This document shows, piece by piece, positions 39,337 through 48,224 of a stretch of 64,000 bases of DNA. The stretch spans positions 1 through 64,000 of the forward strand of contig JAUMTX010000010.1 of NCBI GenBank assembly GCA_030530985.1. Reading direction: 5' to 3'. The first letter of the stretch is position 1. Each line of letters begins with the position of its first letter. The notes below the pieces were generated by a model. It was not told where the DNA came from and did no database searches. It worked only from the letters and a program-made list of their open reading frames with translations. Source of the stretch: Corynebacterium sp. (GTDB lineage Bacteria; Actinomycetota; Actinomycetes; Mycobacteriales; Mycobacteriaceae). The position numbers and the translations under genes are program-made.

Positions 39337-40122
39337 TTACTCTGCAGCTTCTTCAGCCTTGGCCTCGGCAGGTGCCTCGGCCTTAGCCTCAGACTCGCCA
39401 GCTGCTTCCTTAGCAGCCTTGAGCTCGCGCTCAGCCTTAGCCTTCTTGCCCTCTTCCACAGCGGTGGAGATTACGCGGGAGAGAAGACCGGTGGAGCGGA
39501 TAGCGTCGTCGTTACCAGGAATTGGGTACTGGACAACATCAGGATCGCAGTTGGTGTCAAGGATAGCTACAACTGGGATGTTGAGCTTGTGTGCCTCAGC
39601 AACAGCGATGTGCTCCTTGTTGGTATCAACAATCCAGAGAGCGGAAGGAATCTTGTGCATGTTAGCAATACCACCGAGAACGCGCTCAAGCTTGGTGCGC
39701 TCGCGGGTCAGCATGAGAACTTCCTTCTTGGTGCGGCCCTTGTAGCCGTCCTCAGCTGCATCCATAGCCTGCAGTTCCTTCATGCGGGAAAGACGCTTGG
39801 AAACAGTCTGGAAGTTGGTGAGCATACCACCGAGCCAACGGTGGTTAACGTATGGCATACCGCAACGCTCAGCCTCAGTCTTCACTGCTTCCTGAGCCTG
39901 CTTCTTGGTACCAACGAAGAGGATGGTGCCACCGTGAGCAACGGTCTCCTTAACGAACTCGAATGCTGCGTCGATGTAGGTTACGGTCTCACGCAGGTCG
40001 ATGATGTAGATGCCGTTACGGTCGGTCAAGATGAAACGCTTCATCTTTGGGTTCCAACGACGGGTCTGGTGACCAAAGTGAACACCAGCGTCGAGGAGCT
40101 CGCGCATAGTTACAACTGCCAC
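39337..40122 (-). CDS. rpsB: 30S ribosomal protein S2
   Basis: A 261-residue S2. The GTG at 40120-40122 gives [27 protein letters not shown] (as [14 protein letters not shown]), the universal S2 opening; an open frame continues upstream to 40326 but those residues are not S2 and lie in the leader. [27 protein letters not shown] is the conserved C-terminal half, followed by an Ala/Glu/Lys-rich tail of about 35 residues, typical of actinobacteria. GAAAGAGAG lies before the start. Confidence 0.97.
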   Translation of the reverse strand: MAVVTMRELLDAGVHFGHQTRRWNPKMKRFILTDRNGIYIIDLRETVTYIDAAFEFVKETVAHGGTILFVGTKKQAQEAVKTEAERCGMPYVNHRWLGGMLTNFQTVSKRLSRMKELQAMDAAEDGYKGRTKKEVLMLTRERTKLERVLGGIANMHKIPSALWIVDTNKEHIAVAEAHKLNIPVVAILDTNCDPDVVQYPIPGNDDAIRSTGLLSRVISTAVEEGKKAKAERELKAAKEAAGESEAKAEAPAEAKAEEAAE

Positions 40123-40308
40123 GAGAATTCTCTCTTTCAATAGTTCGGTTAATGACATGATGCGGCTCTCCCGCATCCCTAGCAATCCGGCCCAGTACAC
40201 CCCGAAGGGACCATGCACTGTGACTCTTAGTGGACTGCGCGTATTTTTATGCCTCATCCGAAGATGACGCACCGAACTATCATAGTGCATTTCTCCACAT
40301 AAAAACAA
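40123..40308 (-). promoter_or_regulatory. rpsB promoter and structured 5' leader
   Basis: On the minus strand, TTGTTT (complement of 40303-40308) and TATGAT (complement of 40279-40284) are spaced 18 bp, giving a start near 40272 and a leader of about 150 nt. The leader holds a CATC-TTCG-GATG hairpin (40255-40266), a CCC-TTCG-GGG hairpin (about 40200-40209) and a 7-bp GATGCGG-GAGAG-CCGCATC hairpin (40159-40177) about 37 nt before the start codon. Two UUCG tetraloops suggest a real RNA structure, possibly S2 autoregulation. A 10-bp inverted repeat (40140-40149 with 40271-40280) spans it, but its distal arm overlaps the -10 box. Confidence 0.5.
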
Positions 40309-40357
40309 GTTCACTACCCTGTTCATTCATCTTCTCACGGTGGGCGAAAATATTCTT

Positions 40358-40843
40358 ATGACTACCATCCTTCTTTTGCTGGCTTTCTTCTTCCCTACCG
40401 CCGGCTTATCGACACCCCCACCTTCCCCGCCGATTAGCCCCGCTGCCAGCATTCTTTCTGATCCTTATTCCCCGCCGCTGTACGGCCCACTGAAGGTTAC
40501 GAAGCCTTTTGCCAAGCCGGAGAAGAATTGGCTTCCTGGCCATCGTGGTGTGGATTTGGCTGCTCTGCCTGGCAGTGCCATCTATGCCCCAGCTTCTGGG
40601 GTTATTCATTATTCGGGTGTGATTAATGGCGTGGCCACGGTCTCCATTATGCATTTTGATGGGATTCGCACCACCTATCAGGCGGTGAGCACTACCCTGT
40701 CTAAGGGCGATCCTGTTGTGCGGGGTGTGCCTTTTGGTGTGCTTGTGGCTGGCGATCTTAACTGGGGTGCTATTTATGCCGGGGAATATATTGACCCGAT
40801 GAGTTTGCTCAAGCCACCAAAGATTAGGCTCAAGCCGCTGTAA
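40358..40843 (+). CDS. M23-like secreted protein with a degenerate catalytic site
   Basis: 161 residues with an N-terminal signal sequence (MTTILLLLAFFFPTAG) and a Pro-rich spacer. The M23 (LytM) domain is recognisable: GHRGVDLAALPGSAIYAPASG carries the first His and Asp of HxxxD, and SIMHFDGIRTTYQAV follows. However, the C-terminal position where family members have the HxH of an LHWG-type motif reads GDLNWGAIYAGEYIDP, with Asn for His. The zinc site is therefore probably lost. It may act as a non-enzymatic activator or binder of peptidoglycan. A GTG at 40340 would add six residues. Confidence 0.78.
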   Translation: MTTILLLLAFFFPTAGLSTPPPSPPISPAASILSDPYSPPLYGPLKVTKPFAKPEKNWLPGHRGVDLAALPGSAIYAPASGVIHYSGVINGVATVSIMHFDGIRTTYQAVSTTLSKGDPVVRGVPFGVLVAGDLNWGAIYAGEYIDPMSLLKPPKIRLKPL

Positions 40844-40864
40844 TGAATTTTAATGCGATGAGCA

Positions 40865-41713
40865 TTAAGCCCGTGGGTGCGCGTTTTTAAATTCCTTGAC
40901 CAGGCGCGCTGCCGAAACATGGGTGTAGATCTGTGTGGTGGAGATATTTTCATGGCCAAGCATGAGCTGCACGCTGCGAATATCGGCACCATTATCCACC
41001 ATGTGGGTTGCTGCACTGTGGCGCAGTGCGTGGGGCCCGAGCCCTTGGGTGGCCATATTGACCACGGTGCGCACCGCACGGGCATTAATACGTCCACCCC
41101 TGCGTCCAATAAAGAGCGGATCATTGGGGCCAGCATCCCCACGCAGTTCTTTCCACTGTTTGACTGCCTTGCGGGCATTCTTGCCTAGCGGCACAAAGCG
41201 CTCTTTGCTGCCCTTACCCATCACGCGGGCTTGGCGCTCATTGACGGAGCTCATATTAAGGCCACAGAGTTCTGATACGCGCATTCCGGAGCTATAGAGC
41301 ACTTCCAGCATGGCAATATTTCGGCGGTATTCCCACTCGTCCTTGGCTTGAACATTGCCGAGGACTTTTTCAAACCCTCCGGCCGCCATAATGCTTGGCA
41401 GGTGCTTCTTGGTTTTTGGCCTTGTAAGTTTAGCTGCCGGGTCACCAAGAATGAGGCCTTGGCGTGTGGCCCAATGGGAGAATCCGCGTGCCGAGGCAAT
41501 ACGCCGCGCAATAGTGGCAGAGCTGTGGCCGTTCTGCACATCTTCTGCTAGGCGGTTTCGCAGTTCTAGGAGTTGAAAGTCTGCCATAACCCCCATATTG
41601 GCGCAGAGATATTCCAAATCGGAGAGGTAGGCCTTGACTGTGGCTGGGCTTCGGCCCTCCACTAGGCGTAGATATTCCCCATACTGATGACGGGCTACCT
41701 CAATCTCACTCAT
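40865..41713 (-). CDS. xerC: Tyrosine recombinase XerC-like
   Basis: A 282-residue site-specific recombinase. The N-terminal SAM-like core-binding domain (about 1-95) has LVEGRSPATVKAYLSDLEYL. Catalytic residues are in order: Arg in SSGMRVSELCGL (about 149), Lys in MGKGSKERFVPL (about 173), HALRHSAATHMVDNG (His and Arg, about 225-239), LGHENISTTQIYTHV (His and nucleophile Tyr, about 252-266). All are intact. Near dprA, comM and rpsB this is the chromosomal XerC that resolves dimers with XerD, not an integrase of a mobile element. Confidence 0.9.
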   Translation of the reverse strand: MSEIEVARHQYGEYLRLVEGRSPATVKAYLSDLEYLCANMGVMADFQLLELRNRLAEDVQNGHSSATIARRIASARGFSHWATRQGLILGDPAAKLTRPKTKKHLPSIMAAGGFEKVLGNVQAKDEWEYRRNIAMLEVLYSSGMRVSELCGLNMSSVNERQARVMGKGSKERFVPLGKNARKAVKQWKELRGDAGPNDPLFIGRRGGRINARAVRTVVNMATQGLGPHALRHSAATHMVDNGADIRSVQLMLGHENISTTQIYTHVSAARLVKEFKNAHPRA

Positions 41714-41757
41714 GCTGCGTATTCTACCTCATCCCCACACATCCCAGGCAAAGAAAA

Positions 41758-41791
41758 ACCGCCTGAGCAGCGCAGTTTCTGCCCAGGCGGT
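41758..41791 (-). terminator. Terminator downstream of dprA, distal
   Basis: An 8-bp stem ACCGCCTG/CAGGCGGT with an 18-base loop holding a secondary GCAG/CTGC pairing, followed on the minus strand by TTTTTCTTTGCC. It ends transcription of the yraN-comM-dprA genes before xerC. Confidence 0.75.
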
Positions 41792-41823
41792 GACTCACCC
41801 ATTCAAGTGCATAACCTTAATGT

Positions 41824-41853
41824 AAAAAGAGGAACCAGCCCGAACCTCTTTTT
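41824..41853. terminator. Terminator downstream of dprA, proximal, symmetric
   Basis: AAAAAGAGG/CCTCTTTTT, 9-bp stem with a 12-base loop; the A/T runs give a U tract in both directions. It lies 36 bases after the dprA stop, so dprA is followed by two tandem terminators. The stretch 41854-41889 also holds CATACT-TT-AGTATG, a small palindrome. Confidence 0.65.
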
Positions 41854-41889
41854 ATTAACTTAGGCTTGCCTCTCATACTTTAGTATGTA

Positions 41890-43071
41890 CTAAGCAATTC
41901 CGCAACCTCCATTTCTGAGCCATCCTCCACTGCTTCTCATCACATATCCACGTTCATGCAGGTCAACTAGGATACTGACGGTCAAACCCATACTGAGACC
42001 AGCCTCCTGAGACAGGGATTTTGTGTCTAACGCCACATTTGAGAGGGCATCATAGACCCTCAATTCATTCCTCGAGAGCTGCTGAACCGCACTTGGACCA
42101 AAGAGACTTTCCTGCTTTCCGCTCTCATCCAAAAGCGCATTACCCACCAATTGGCGAATATCCTCCGCACTGGTCACCAACTGCGCATCACCCGACTGAA
42201 TCTTGACATGGGCACCCAAAAAGGCCTGGTTACCCAAAGGGCCCGGCGCGGCCATGCCCACACAACCCAGGGTATTTCCCCAGGCCAAGGTGGATAGTGC
42301 CCCACTGCGATAGGCTGCTTCCACAACCACAACCCCATCGGAGAGGGCTGCCACCAGGCGGTTGCGAGTCAGGAAGCGGTGACGTGCAGGAGTGGTTCCC
42401 GGTGGATATTCACTCACCAAACACCCATGCTCACTAATCTTTTCAAATAGCACCCAATTGGCAGCAGGATAATGCCTATCCAAACCACAAGACATCACAG
42501 CCACCGTATTACCCCCATGTTCCAGGGCGGTACGATGCGCCGCAGTATCCACACCCAGGGCACCACCAGAAACAATGGTCCAATTATGATTAACCAAGCC
42601 CGGCACCAAGGCATTAACCGCCTGCACCCCAAATTGGCTAATCGCACGAGTACCCACCACAGCCACAGACTGGGATACCAAGGTATTGAGATTGCCACCC
42701 TTAACCCACAAAGCATGGGGCGCGAAGGCATCACTACTACTCGGGCGCGCATAGGCATTATTCGGATTCCTAGCAAAGGAAAAGGCGCGCTCAAAGCGCT
42801 CACGCGGCCACTCCTCATCAAGAGGAGTCACCAACCTGGCACCAATCTTTTCGGCCTCATCCAAATCTTCCTGGGGCCGATACACATCATGGCGACTATC
42901 CGTCGCACGCAGCAATGTGTCACCAATCCAGGCCTCACGGTAATAGATGGCATGCGCAATCTCACAAGGGTCACGCATATCAAGCAAAACACCCATAGCA
43001 GGGTGCGGCCCCTCCACCACACGGCTCAAATAGGCCCATGCGTGGCGAGGATTATCAAAAGTCGGATGCAT
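41890..43071 (-). CDS. dprA: DNA processing protein DprA
   Basis: A 393-residue DprA that loads RecA onto single-stranded DNA taken up during transformation. The Rossmann-like core (about 110-320) has VAVVGTRAISQFGVQAV, TIVSGGALGVDTAAHRTALE, VAVMSCGLDRHYPAAN and TRNRLVAALSDGVVVVEAAY, all diagnostic. A C-terminal winged-helix-like domain (about 330-390) includes QLSRNELRVYDALS and LSMGLTVSILVDLHERGYV. It overlaps comM by 17 bases. No comEA/comEC uptake genes are in the window, so natural competence is not shown. Confidence 0.93.
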   Translation of the reverse strand: MHPTFDNPRHAWAYLSRVVEGPHPAMGVLLDMRDPCEIAHAIYYREAWIGDTLLRATDSRHDVYRPQEDLDEAEKIGARLVTPLDEEWPRERFERAFSFARNPNNAYARPSSSDAFAPHALWVKGGNLNTLVSQSVAVVGTRAISQFGVQAVNALVPGLVNHNWTIVSGGALGVDTAAHRTALEHGGNTVAVMSCGLDRHYPAANWVLFEKISEHGCLVSEYPPGTTPARHRFLTRNRLVAALSDGVVVVEAAYRSGALSTLAWGNTLGCVGMAAPGPLGNQAFLGAHVKIQSGDAQLVTSAEDIRQLVGNALLDESGKQESLFGPSAVQQLSRNELRVYDALSNVALDTKSLSQEAGLSMGLTVSILVDLHERGYVMRSSGGWLRNGGCGIA

Positions 43072-44527
43072 TATAGTCCTCGGCTTTCAGTAGATGATCT
43101 AGGGTAGGGATTGCTGCCGCCTCCATATCGGCCAAAGTCCAGGCCAGGCGCAGCAACTTATCGGCACGACGATGCGAAATCTTGCCCTTGCGCAATACAT
43201 CATCGAGATACAACATGGCTTCTTCCTCAGCAGGATGATTACGCCGCAAATCAGGACCCGACACATGGGTACCCCACCGCGCAAGCCTGCGCGCCCGGGC
43301 CTCAGCAACCACACCTGCCAATTCCTCTGTGCTTCGCACACTGCCAATATGGTCAATATTTCCCCGCCGCTCAGTGGTGGTGAAAATATCAATACGGTCA
43401 CGAATCGGCCCCGAAATATTCGAGAGATAATTGCGCCTATCCGCCCCAGTGCACACACAGGTCTCCTGGGAACAGCGACACGGATTGGCCGCCATCACCA
43501 ACTGAAAATCCGCAGGAAAAGCAATCGGCCGATGCTTCCGAATCAACTTAATCTCACGGTGCTCCAAAGGAAGACGCAAAGAATCAAGGATGGGCGCTGG
43601 AATCTCACTAACCTCATCCAAAAACAGCACCCCTTTATGCGCAAGACTAATCGCGCCGGGCCGTGCCTTTCCGCTTCCCCCACCCAACAGTGCCGAGCGA
43701 CTAATGGAGTGGTGCGGGCTGATAAATGGCGGGTAGAAGACAATCCCCTGCGGGTTATCCGAAACGGAGTTAATTGCTGTGCATTCCACGCGCTCTTGGG
43801 CGGTCAGGGCTGGCAGCAGGCCTTGGATGCGCTGGGCAATCATAGTTTTACCGGTACCTGGCGGCCCCATAATAAACATGTGGTGTCCACCGGCTGCTGC
43901 CACGGTGGCTGCTTCCAAGGCTTGGTGCTGCCCCACCACATCGCGCACATCCGGGTATTCCCGTGGAGGCACTTGGGGCAGCCCACTGGCCTCATCCAAA
44001 GCCCTGCGACCGGTCACAAAATTGTGCACATCAATGAGATTGTGGGCTAGGAATATGCGCATGCCTTCAAAGAGTGAGGCTTCGGCCGCATTGGCTGCTG
44101 GCACCACGGCTCGGGTAATCCCGGCCTCTTTGGCGGCCTGCAGGCTTGGCAGCAAGCCACTAACTGCACGCAGGCTGCCATCCAAACCCAATTCCCCAAG
44201 AAAGAGGGTGTCGCGCAGCAAACTGCCCTGTTGCATTCCTGCCCCGGCCAGCACGGCCAGAACCATGGCAATATCAAAGCAGGCACCATTCTTGCGCACC
44301 CCTGCAGGCGAGAGGCTAATGGTCACTTTGGTGCGTGGCCACTGCAGGCCACTGACATGGGTGGCGGCTTTCATGCGCTCACGGGATTCATTGATGGCCG
44401 CATCGGCCAGGCCAATAATATGAATGCCGGGAATGCCTGGGGCCGTGTAGGATTCCACCTTTACTACGGTGGCGCTGGCCCCGTCCACAGTGGCGGAATA
44501 GCAGGAGGCGCAGGTATCGCGACTCAT
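43055..44527 (-). CDS. comM: ComM/YifB-family AAA+ ATPase
   Basis: 490 residues. The N-terminal Lon-like domain (about 1-165) has GIPGIHIIGLADAAINESRERM. The AAA+ domain follows with Walker A MGPPGTGKTMIAQRIQGLL (about 217-235), Walker B KGVLFLDEVSEI and sensor FQLVMAANPCRC. A cysteine set CRCSQETCVCTGADR suggests zinc binding. In other bacteria ComM is a hexameric helicase promoting branch migration in recombination. The order yraN-comM-dprA with 4- and 17-base overlaps indicates one transcript. Confidence 0.93.
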   Translation of the reverse strand: MSRDTCASCYSATVDGASATVVKVESYTAPGIPGIHIIGLADAAINESRERMKAATHVSGLQWPRTKVTISLSPAGVRKNGACFDIAMVLAVLAGAGMQQGSLLRDTLFLGELGLDGSLRAVSGLLPSLQAAKEAGITRAVVPAANAAEASLFEGMRIFLAHNLIDVHNFVTGRRALDEASGLPQVPPREYPDVRDVVGQHQALEAATVAAAGGHHMFIMGPPGTGKTMIAQRIQGLLPALTAQERVECTAINSVSDNPQGIVFYPPFISPHHSISRSALLGGGSGKARPGAISLAHKGVLFLDEVSEIPAPILDSLRLPLEHREIKLIRKHRPIAFPADFQLVMAANPCRCSQETCVCTGADRRNYLSNISGPIRDRIDIFTTTERRGNIDHIGSVRSTEELAGVVAEARARRLARWGTHVSGPDLRRNHPAEEEAMLYLDDVLRKGKISHRRADKLLRLAWTLADMEAAAIPTLDHLLKAEDYNASDF

Positions 44528-44949
44528 GAGTCCACCCCTTGGACCAGGGTGATATCTGCCCGGTGGCGGCCCACAATGACCTCAGCCAGGTCGAAACGCA
44601 TTGGGGCACCGAGTACTTTGCGCCGTGCCATCCACCCCAGGGCGGCGCGCTGCATGTGGCGCAGTTTCTTTGGTGTGACTGCTTCAAGCCCACCAAAGTC
44701 CCGACTGCGACGGGTTTTGACCTCAATGAAGACATATTCCATGTCTTGGCTTAGGGCAACAATGTCTATCTCATAGCGGCCTTCGCGCGCATTGAGATCC
44801 AAAATTCGGTAGCCAGCCTCATCATAGTGCTGCACCGCAATATACTCCCCCAAGGCACCAAGTAGCTGGTTAGGGGTACATTCCTCCTGTGCTGGGCGTG
44901 GATTCTTCCCCGGAGGAAGGGAAGGATCAAAGCCCTTAGAAATACTCAT
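44524..44949 (-). CDS. yraN: YraN/UPF0102 endonuclease-fold protein
   Basis: A 141-residue UPF0102 protein with a restriction-endonuclease-like core: LGALGEYIAVQHYDEAGYRIL, then YEIDIVALSQDMEYVFIEVKTRRS, which gives the D...ExK active-site arrangement at about residues 70-89. Often found next to rnhB, comM and dprA. The function is not established. It is coupled to comM by ATGA. Confidence 0.88.
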   Translation of the reverse strand: MSISKGFDPSLPPGKNPRPAQEECTPNQLLGALGEYIAVQHYDEAGYRILDLNAREGRYEIDIVALSQDMEYVFIEVKTRRSRDFGGLEAVTPKKLRHMQRAALGWMARRKVLGAPMRFDLAEVIVGRHRADITLVQGVDS

Positions 44950-45012
44950 AACCTCATTTTTGACTATGGAAAAAAGCCAAAAATGAGGTTTGGGGTCAAC
45001 CTGTGGATAAAG

Positions 45013-45312
45013 CTAGTTATCCACAGGCTTATCGAGCTCTTCGATGTTTACATCTTTGTAGGTAATGACGCGAACATAGCGCACAAAACGGGCCGAACGG
45101 TAGAGGTCCCATACCCACGCATCCGACATGCGCACCTCATAATACACATCCCCACCAGCGTTTTTAGGGATGAGCTCTACGGCATTACAGAGGTAGAATC
45201 GGCGCTCGGTTTCAACCACATAGGAGAACTGGCTAATCACATCACGGTACTCACGGTAGAGTCCGAGTTCGGCATCAGCCATATAACTCTGTAGATCCTC
45301 AGCAGCGCTCAT
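45013..45312 (-). CDS. DUF2469 protein
   Basis: A 99-residue protein conserved in actinobacteria between rnhB and yraN. The family features are [29 protein letters not shown] and the aromatic C-terminal half [30 protein letters not shown] (in pieces: [15 protein letters not shown]). No catalytic motif is seen and its function is unknown. Its ATG overlaps the rnhB stop (ATGA). Confidence 0.9.
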   Translation of the reverse strand: MSAAEDLQSYMADAELGLYREYRDVISQFSYVVETERRFYLCNAVELIPKNAGGDVYYEVRMSDAWVWDLYRSARFVRYVRVITYKDVNIEELDKPVDN

Positions 45313-45944
45313 TCTTCCTCCACTTCTTGAAATTCTTTGTGGGCTCGGGCCACATTAGAATAACTATATCTGTGCTCCGGGCAGCCACCATTCTGGCACA
45401 CCGCAGTCATGTGTTTTTTGGTGCCATATCCTTTGTGGCCTGCAAATCCGTAAGCCGGATAGAGGGCATCTAGTTCGCCCATAATCACATCCCGATGATG
45501 TTTGGCCAAAATACTTGCCGCGCTAATCGACGCCGCCGCCGCATCCCCACCAATAATCGGCAAGTGCGGGCACGGCAATCCATCCACATAGAGCGCATCA
45601 GTCAGCACATAGCCTGGGGTGAGGGAGAGCTGATACACAGCCCGCCGCATGCCCGTAATATTGGCCCACTGAATACCAAATTCATCAATCTCAGCGGCAC
45701 TAATATCCACAATGGACCACGCCAAAGCATGCTTTTGAATAGCACCAAATAGTTGCTCGCGTTTACGTGCTGTGAGCTTTTTCGAATCGGTGAGGCCTTC
45801 GAGATCCTCAATAGGCTCGGGTGGCAGAATGCAGGCGGCAATGGTGATAGGACCAGCACAGGCCCCACGGCCGGCTTCATCAACACCGGCTATGGGGCCT
45901 AGGCCGCGAGCCACCAAGCTCGCTTCAATATCAGAGGTGGGCAT
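45309..45944 (-). CDS. rnhB: Ribonuclease HII
   Basis: A 211-residue RNase HII that removes ribonucleotides and RNA from RNA/DNA hybrids. The catalytic set is in [16 protein letters not shown] (Asp, Glu, with the GRG tyrosine-partner loop at residues 18-33), [15 protein letters not shown] (Asp) and the following [17 protein letters not shown] (Asp). Length is normal. It lies between lepB (12 bases upstream) and DUF2469. Confidence 0.95.
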   Translation of the reverse strand: MPTSDIEASLVARGLGPIAGVDEAGRGACAGPITIAACILPPEPIEDLEGLTDSKKLTARKREQLFGAIQKHALAWSIVDISAAEIDEFGIQWANITGMRRAVYQLSLTPGYVLTDALYVDGLPCPHLPIIGGDAAAASISAASILAKHHRDVIMGELDALYPAYGFAGHKGYGTKKHMTAVCQNGGCPEHRYSYSNVARAHKEFQEVEEE

Positions 45945-45956
45945 AAATTTTCTGAA

Positions 45957-46703
45957 TTAGTTATATGGGTTGCCCACGGTGTGCCAGCGGCTGCTTGGCC
46001 ACACAACAGCATTGACCTTGCCAACAATATTGTCCACTGGAACGGTGCCCTGGTTTTCATCATCCAGGTGGTAGCGGGAATCGGCACTATTGGTGCGGTT
46101 ATCGCCCATCACAAAGACATGGTCCTCAGGAACGGTGATTGGGCCAAAGTAGGCGCCACCGCAGGCCTCGGAACCGGTCAGTGGGTCAATTGGGTACTGG
46201 GTTGGCTGCAAAGTATAGGAGTCATCCAGCACTTCCCCATCCACAGTGATGCCGGCATCGCCTGGCAGGCAGCGAATGGTCTGGCCACCGGTGGCCATAA
46301 TGCGCTTGACCAGATCCTTCTCGTCTGGGGCAACTAGGCCAATAAAGGAACCAACATTCTGCAGGCCACGCACTACAGGATTTTCGGAGCGAATGCTCTG
46401 GTAGTCGGACTCCCAGGCATCTGGGTCACGGAAGACCACCACATCACCGGTCTTTGGATCGGTGAAGTGATAGCTCATCTTATTGACAAAGATTCGGTCG
46501 CCCTCACAGCCGGTGCAGCCGTGCAGGGTTGGCTCCATGGATGCACTAGGGATCACATAGACGCGGCCGATAAAGTTCTGCACCACAAAGACCAGGACAA
46601 GGGCCATAACAACGACCGATAGCACCTCAAGGTACCATGGGCGTGACTTATTGGCCTTCTCTGGCTTTTCGTTATTATTTGTTGGTTCATTGGTTGCTTC
46701 CAC
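45957..46703 (-). CDS. lepB: Signal peptidase I
   Basis: A 248-residue membrane serine protease that cleaves Sec and Tat signal peptides. One transmembrane segment at about 24-46. The catalytic Ser is in PSASMEPTLHGC (about residue 56) and the Lys in DLVKRIMATGGQTI (about 133); the C-terminal MGDNRTNSADSRYH box is also intact. A short cysteine pair CTGCEGDRI is found after the Ser box, as in other actinobacterial LepB. It is divergent from rplS. Confidence 0.95.
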   Translation of the reverse strand: MEATNEPTNNNEKPEKANKSRPWYLEVLSVVVMALVLVFVVQNFIGRVYVIPSASMEPTLHGCTGCEGDRIFVNKMSYHFTDPKTGDVVVFRDPDAWESDYQSIRSENPVVRGLQNVGSFIGLVAPDEKDLVKRIMATGGQTIRCLPGDAGITVDGEVLDDSYTLQPTQYPIDPLTGSEACGGAYFGPITVPEDHVFVMGDNRTNSADSRYHLDDENQGTVPVDNIVGKVNAVVWPSSRWHTVGNPYN

Positions 46704-46848
46704 GGTTACAGAATACTATATGTTTCTTAAAGCTTGCGCTGGCTTGGTCAATGTGGAATAATTATTTAGTCCATGTCTCGGATATGAACCGGTTGAGTTT
46801 CATGCCGCCAGGTTCCTCTTTCCCTCAGATCACAAAGGAAATGTTTAA

Positions 46849-47190
46849 GTGAACATTCTTGACAAGATTGATGCAGCTAGCCTGCGCTCCGATATTCCAG
46901 ACTTCCGCCCAGGCGATACCCTTGACGTTCACGTGAAGGTTATCGAGGGTTCCAAGAGCCGTATCCAGCTGTTCCGTGGCGTTGTTATCCGCCGTCAGAA
47001 CAGTGGCATCCGTGAGACCTTCACCGTACGTAAGGTATCCTTCGGTATCGGTGTTGAGCGTACTTTCCCAGTACACTCCCCTAACATCGAGAAGATCGAA
47101 GTTGTTACCCGCGGTAAGGTACGTCGCGCAAAGCTCTACTACCTTCGCGAACTGCGCGGCAAGGCTGCAAAGATCAAGGAGAAGCGCTAA
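46849..47190 (+). CDS. rplS: 50S ribosomal protein L19
   Basis: A 113-residue L19 with the usual core [29 protein letters not shown] (as [12 protein letters not shown]) and [15 protein letters not shown]. The start is a GTG at 46849 with AAAGGAA 9 bases upstream. The 145-base gap before it contains an ATGAA...TTTCAT pairing that could be a leader structure, but this is weak. A strong terminator follows. Confidence 0.97.
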   Translation: MNILDKIDAASLRSDIPDFRPGDTLDVHVKVIEGSKSRIQLFRGVVIRRQNSGIRETFTVRKVSFGIGVERTFPVHSPNIEKIEVVTRGKVRRAKLYYLRELRGKAAKIKEKR

Positions 47191-47221
47191 TCTCCTGGCC
47201 TTCGGGCCCAAGCGCAATCAC

Positions 47222-47248
47222 AGCGGCCCCTTCGGGGGCCGCTTTTTT
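47222..47248 (+). terminator. Terminator of rplS
   Basis: A 9-bp perfect stem AGCGGCCCC/GGGGCCGCT capped by a TTCG tetraloop and followed by TTTTTT. It lies 31 bases after the stop. Confidence 0.93.
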
Positions 47249-47276
47249 GTGCTTATAAAAGGCTAGCCGAGTTGAA

Positions 47277-48224
47277 CTAGCCCAGTTTCTGTAGGCGCGC
47301 TTCCACCAGGCCTTCGAAGTTCTCTTCGGGCTTGGTGGTGTGGGCGCTGATGACCCAGGTGTTGTTAGTGACCGTGACGTGGATGTCCACGGTGGTCTTT
47401 GGGTCAAAGCGGCGCAGGACCTTCTGTGCCATGGCGATGAGGGTAGCCGTGTCCTTGTCCTGGTGTTTGGCGGGGATTGGGTAGCGGTGGGTGAGGCGCC
47501 GACCGTGGATGGCAATCTCATCCTTGGAGGAATAGGGGCCGGCGTTAGCGAGAAGATCGGGGCGGACACGGGCGGTGCGGATGAGGGACTGTTCGCGACG
47601 CCAGGCAGCAATCTTTTCGTGATTACCGGTGGTCAGCACATCGGGCACACTATAGCCATTCCACACGCGGGGGCGGGTATAGCAGGGGGCTTCCAAGAGG
47701 CCATCGCTAAAGGAGTCGTCCTCATAAGATTCGGCATTGCCAAGCACACCGGGAATAAAGCGGGCAAGGGCCTCAACCATGACCATGGTGGCTACTTCCC
47801 CACCGATAAGCACATAGTCGCCGATGGAGACTTCTTCGACTTCGTAGTTATCAGAGGCCCAGTCGATCACGCGCTGATCGATACCCTCATAACGCCCACA
47901 GGCAAAAATGAGCTGCTCAGCCTGGGAGAGTTCCTTGGCTAGCTCCTGGGTGAAAGGGCGGCCAGCCGGGGTGGGCACAATGATTTTGGCCTTGGGGGAG
48001 GTGGCGGTGGCACTGATGGCTTCCGCCCACACCTGGGGCAGCATAACCATGCCGGGCCCGCCACCAAAAGGTGTGTCATCCACCTTGTGGTGCACATCGT
48101 GCGTCCAATCGCGCAGGTTGTAGACGCCGACGTCGACAAGCCCATTGTCAATGGCCTTGCCGAGCAGGGCGGCGCGCAGGGGCTCAAGGTATTCGGGGAA
48201 GATAGTGAGGACGTCGATACGCAT
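47277..48224 (-). CDS. trmD: tRNA (guanine-37-N1)-methyltransferase, with C-terminal extension
   Basis: A 315-residue TrmD that methylates G37 of tRNAs to prevent frameshifting. The knotted SPOUT core has FGGGPGMVMLPQVW, FACGRYEGIDQRVI and VSIGDYVLIGGEVATM. The family is normally 230-275 residues; here about 50 extra residues after the DNA/RNA-binding tail (from about 260, including VDIHVTVTNNTWVISAHTT) form a possible small beta domain. The ATG overlaps the rimM stop (TAATG). Confidence 0.94.
   Translation of the reverse strand: MRIDVLTIFPEYLEPLRAALLGKAIDNGLVDVGVYNLRDWTHDVHHKVDDTPFGGGPGMVMLPQVWAEAISATATSPKAKIIVPTPAGRPFTQELAKELSQAEQLIFACGRYEGIDQRVIDWASDNYEVEEVSIGDYVLIGGEVATMVMVEALARFIPGVLGNAESYEDDSFSDGLLEAPCYTRPRVWNGYSVPDVLTTGNHEKIAAWRREQSLIRTARVRPDLLANAGPYSSKDEIAIHGRRLTHRYPIPAKHQDKDTATLIAMAQKVLRRFDPKTTVDIHVTVTNNTWVISAHTTKPEENFEGLVEARLQKLG

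Noticed and set aside
40865..41713. Tyrosine recombinase as integrase of a mobile element
   Set aside because: Housekeeping neighbourhood, normal XerC length, and no attachment-site repeats or cargo genes.
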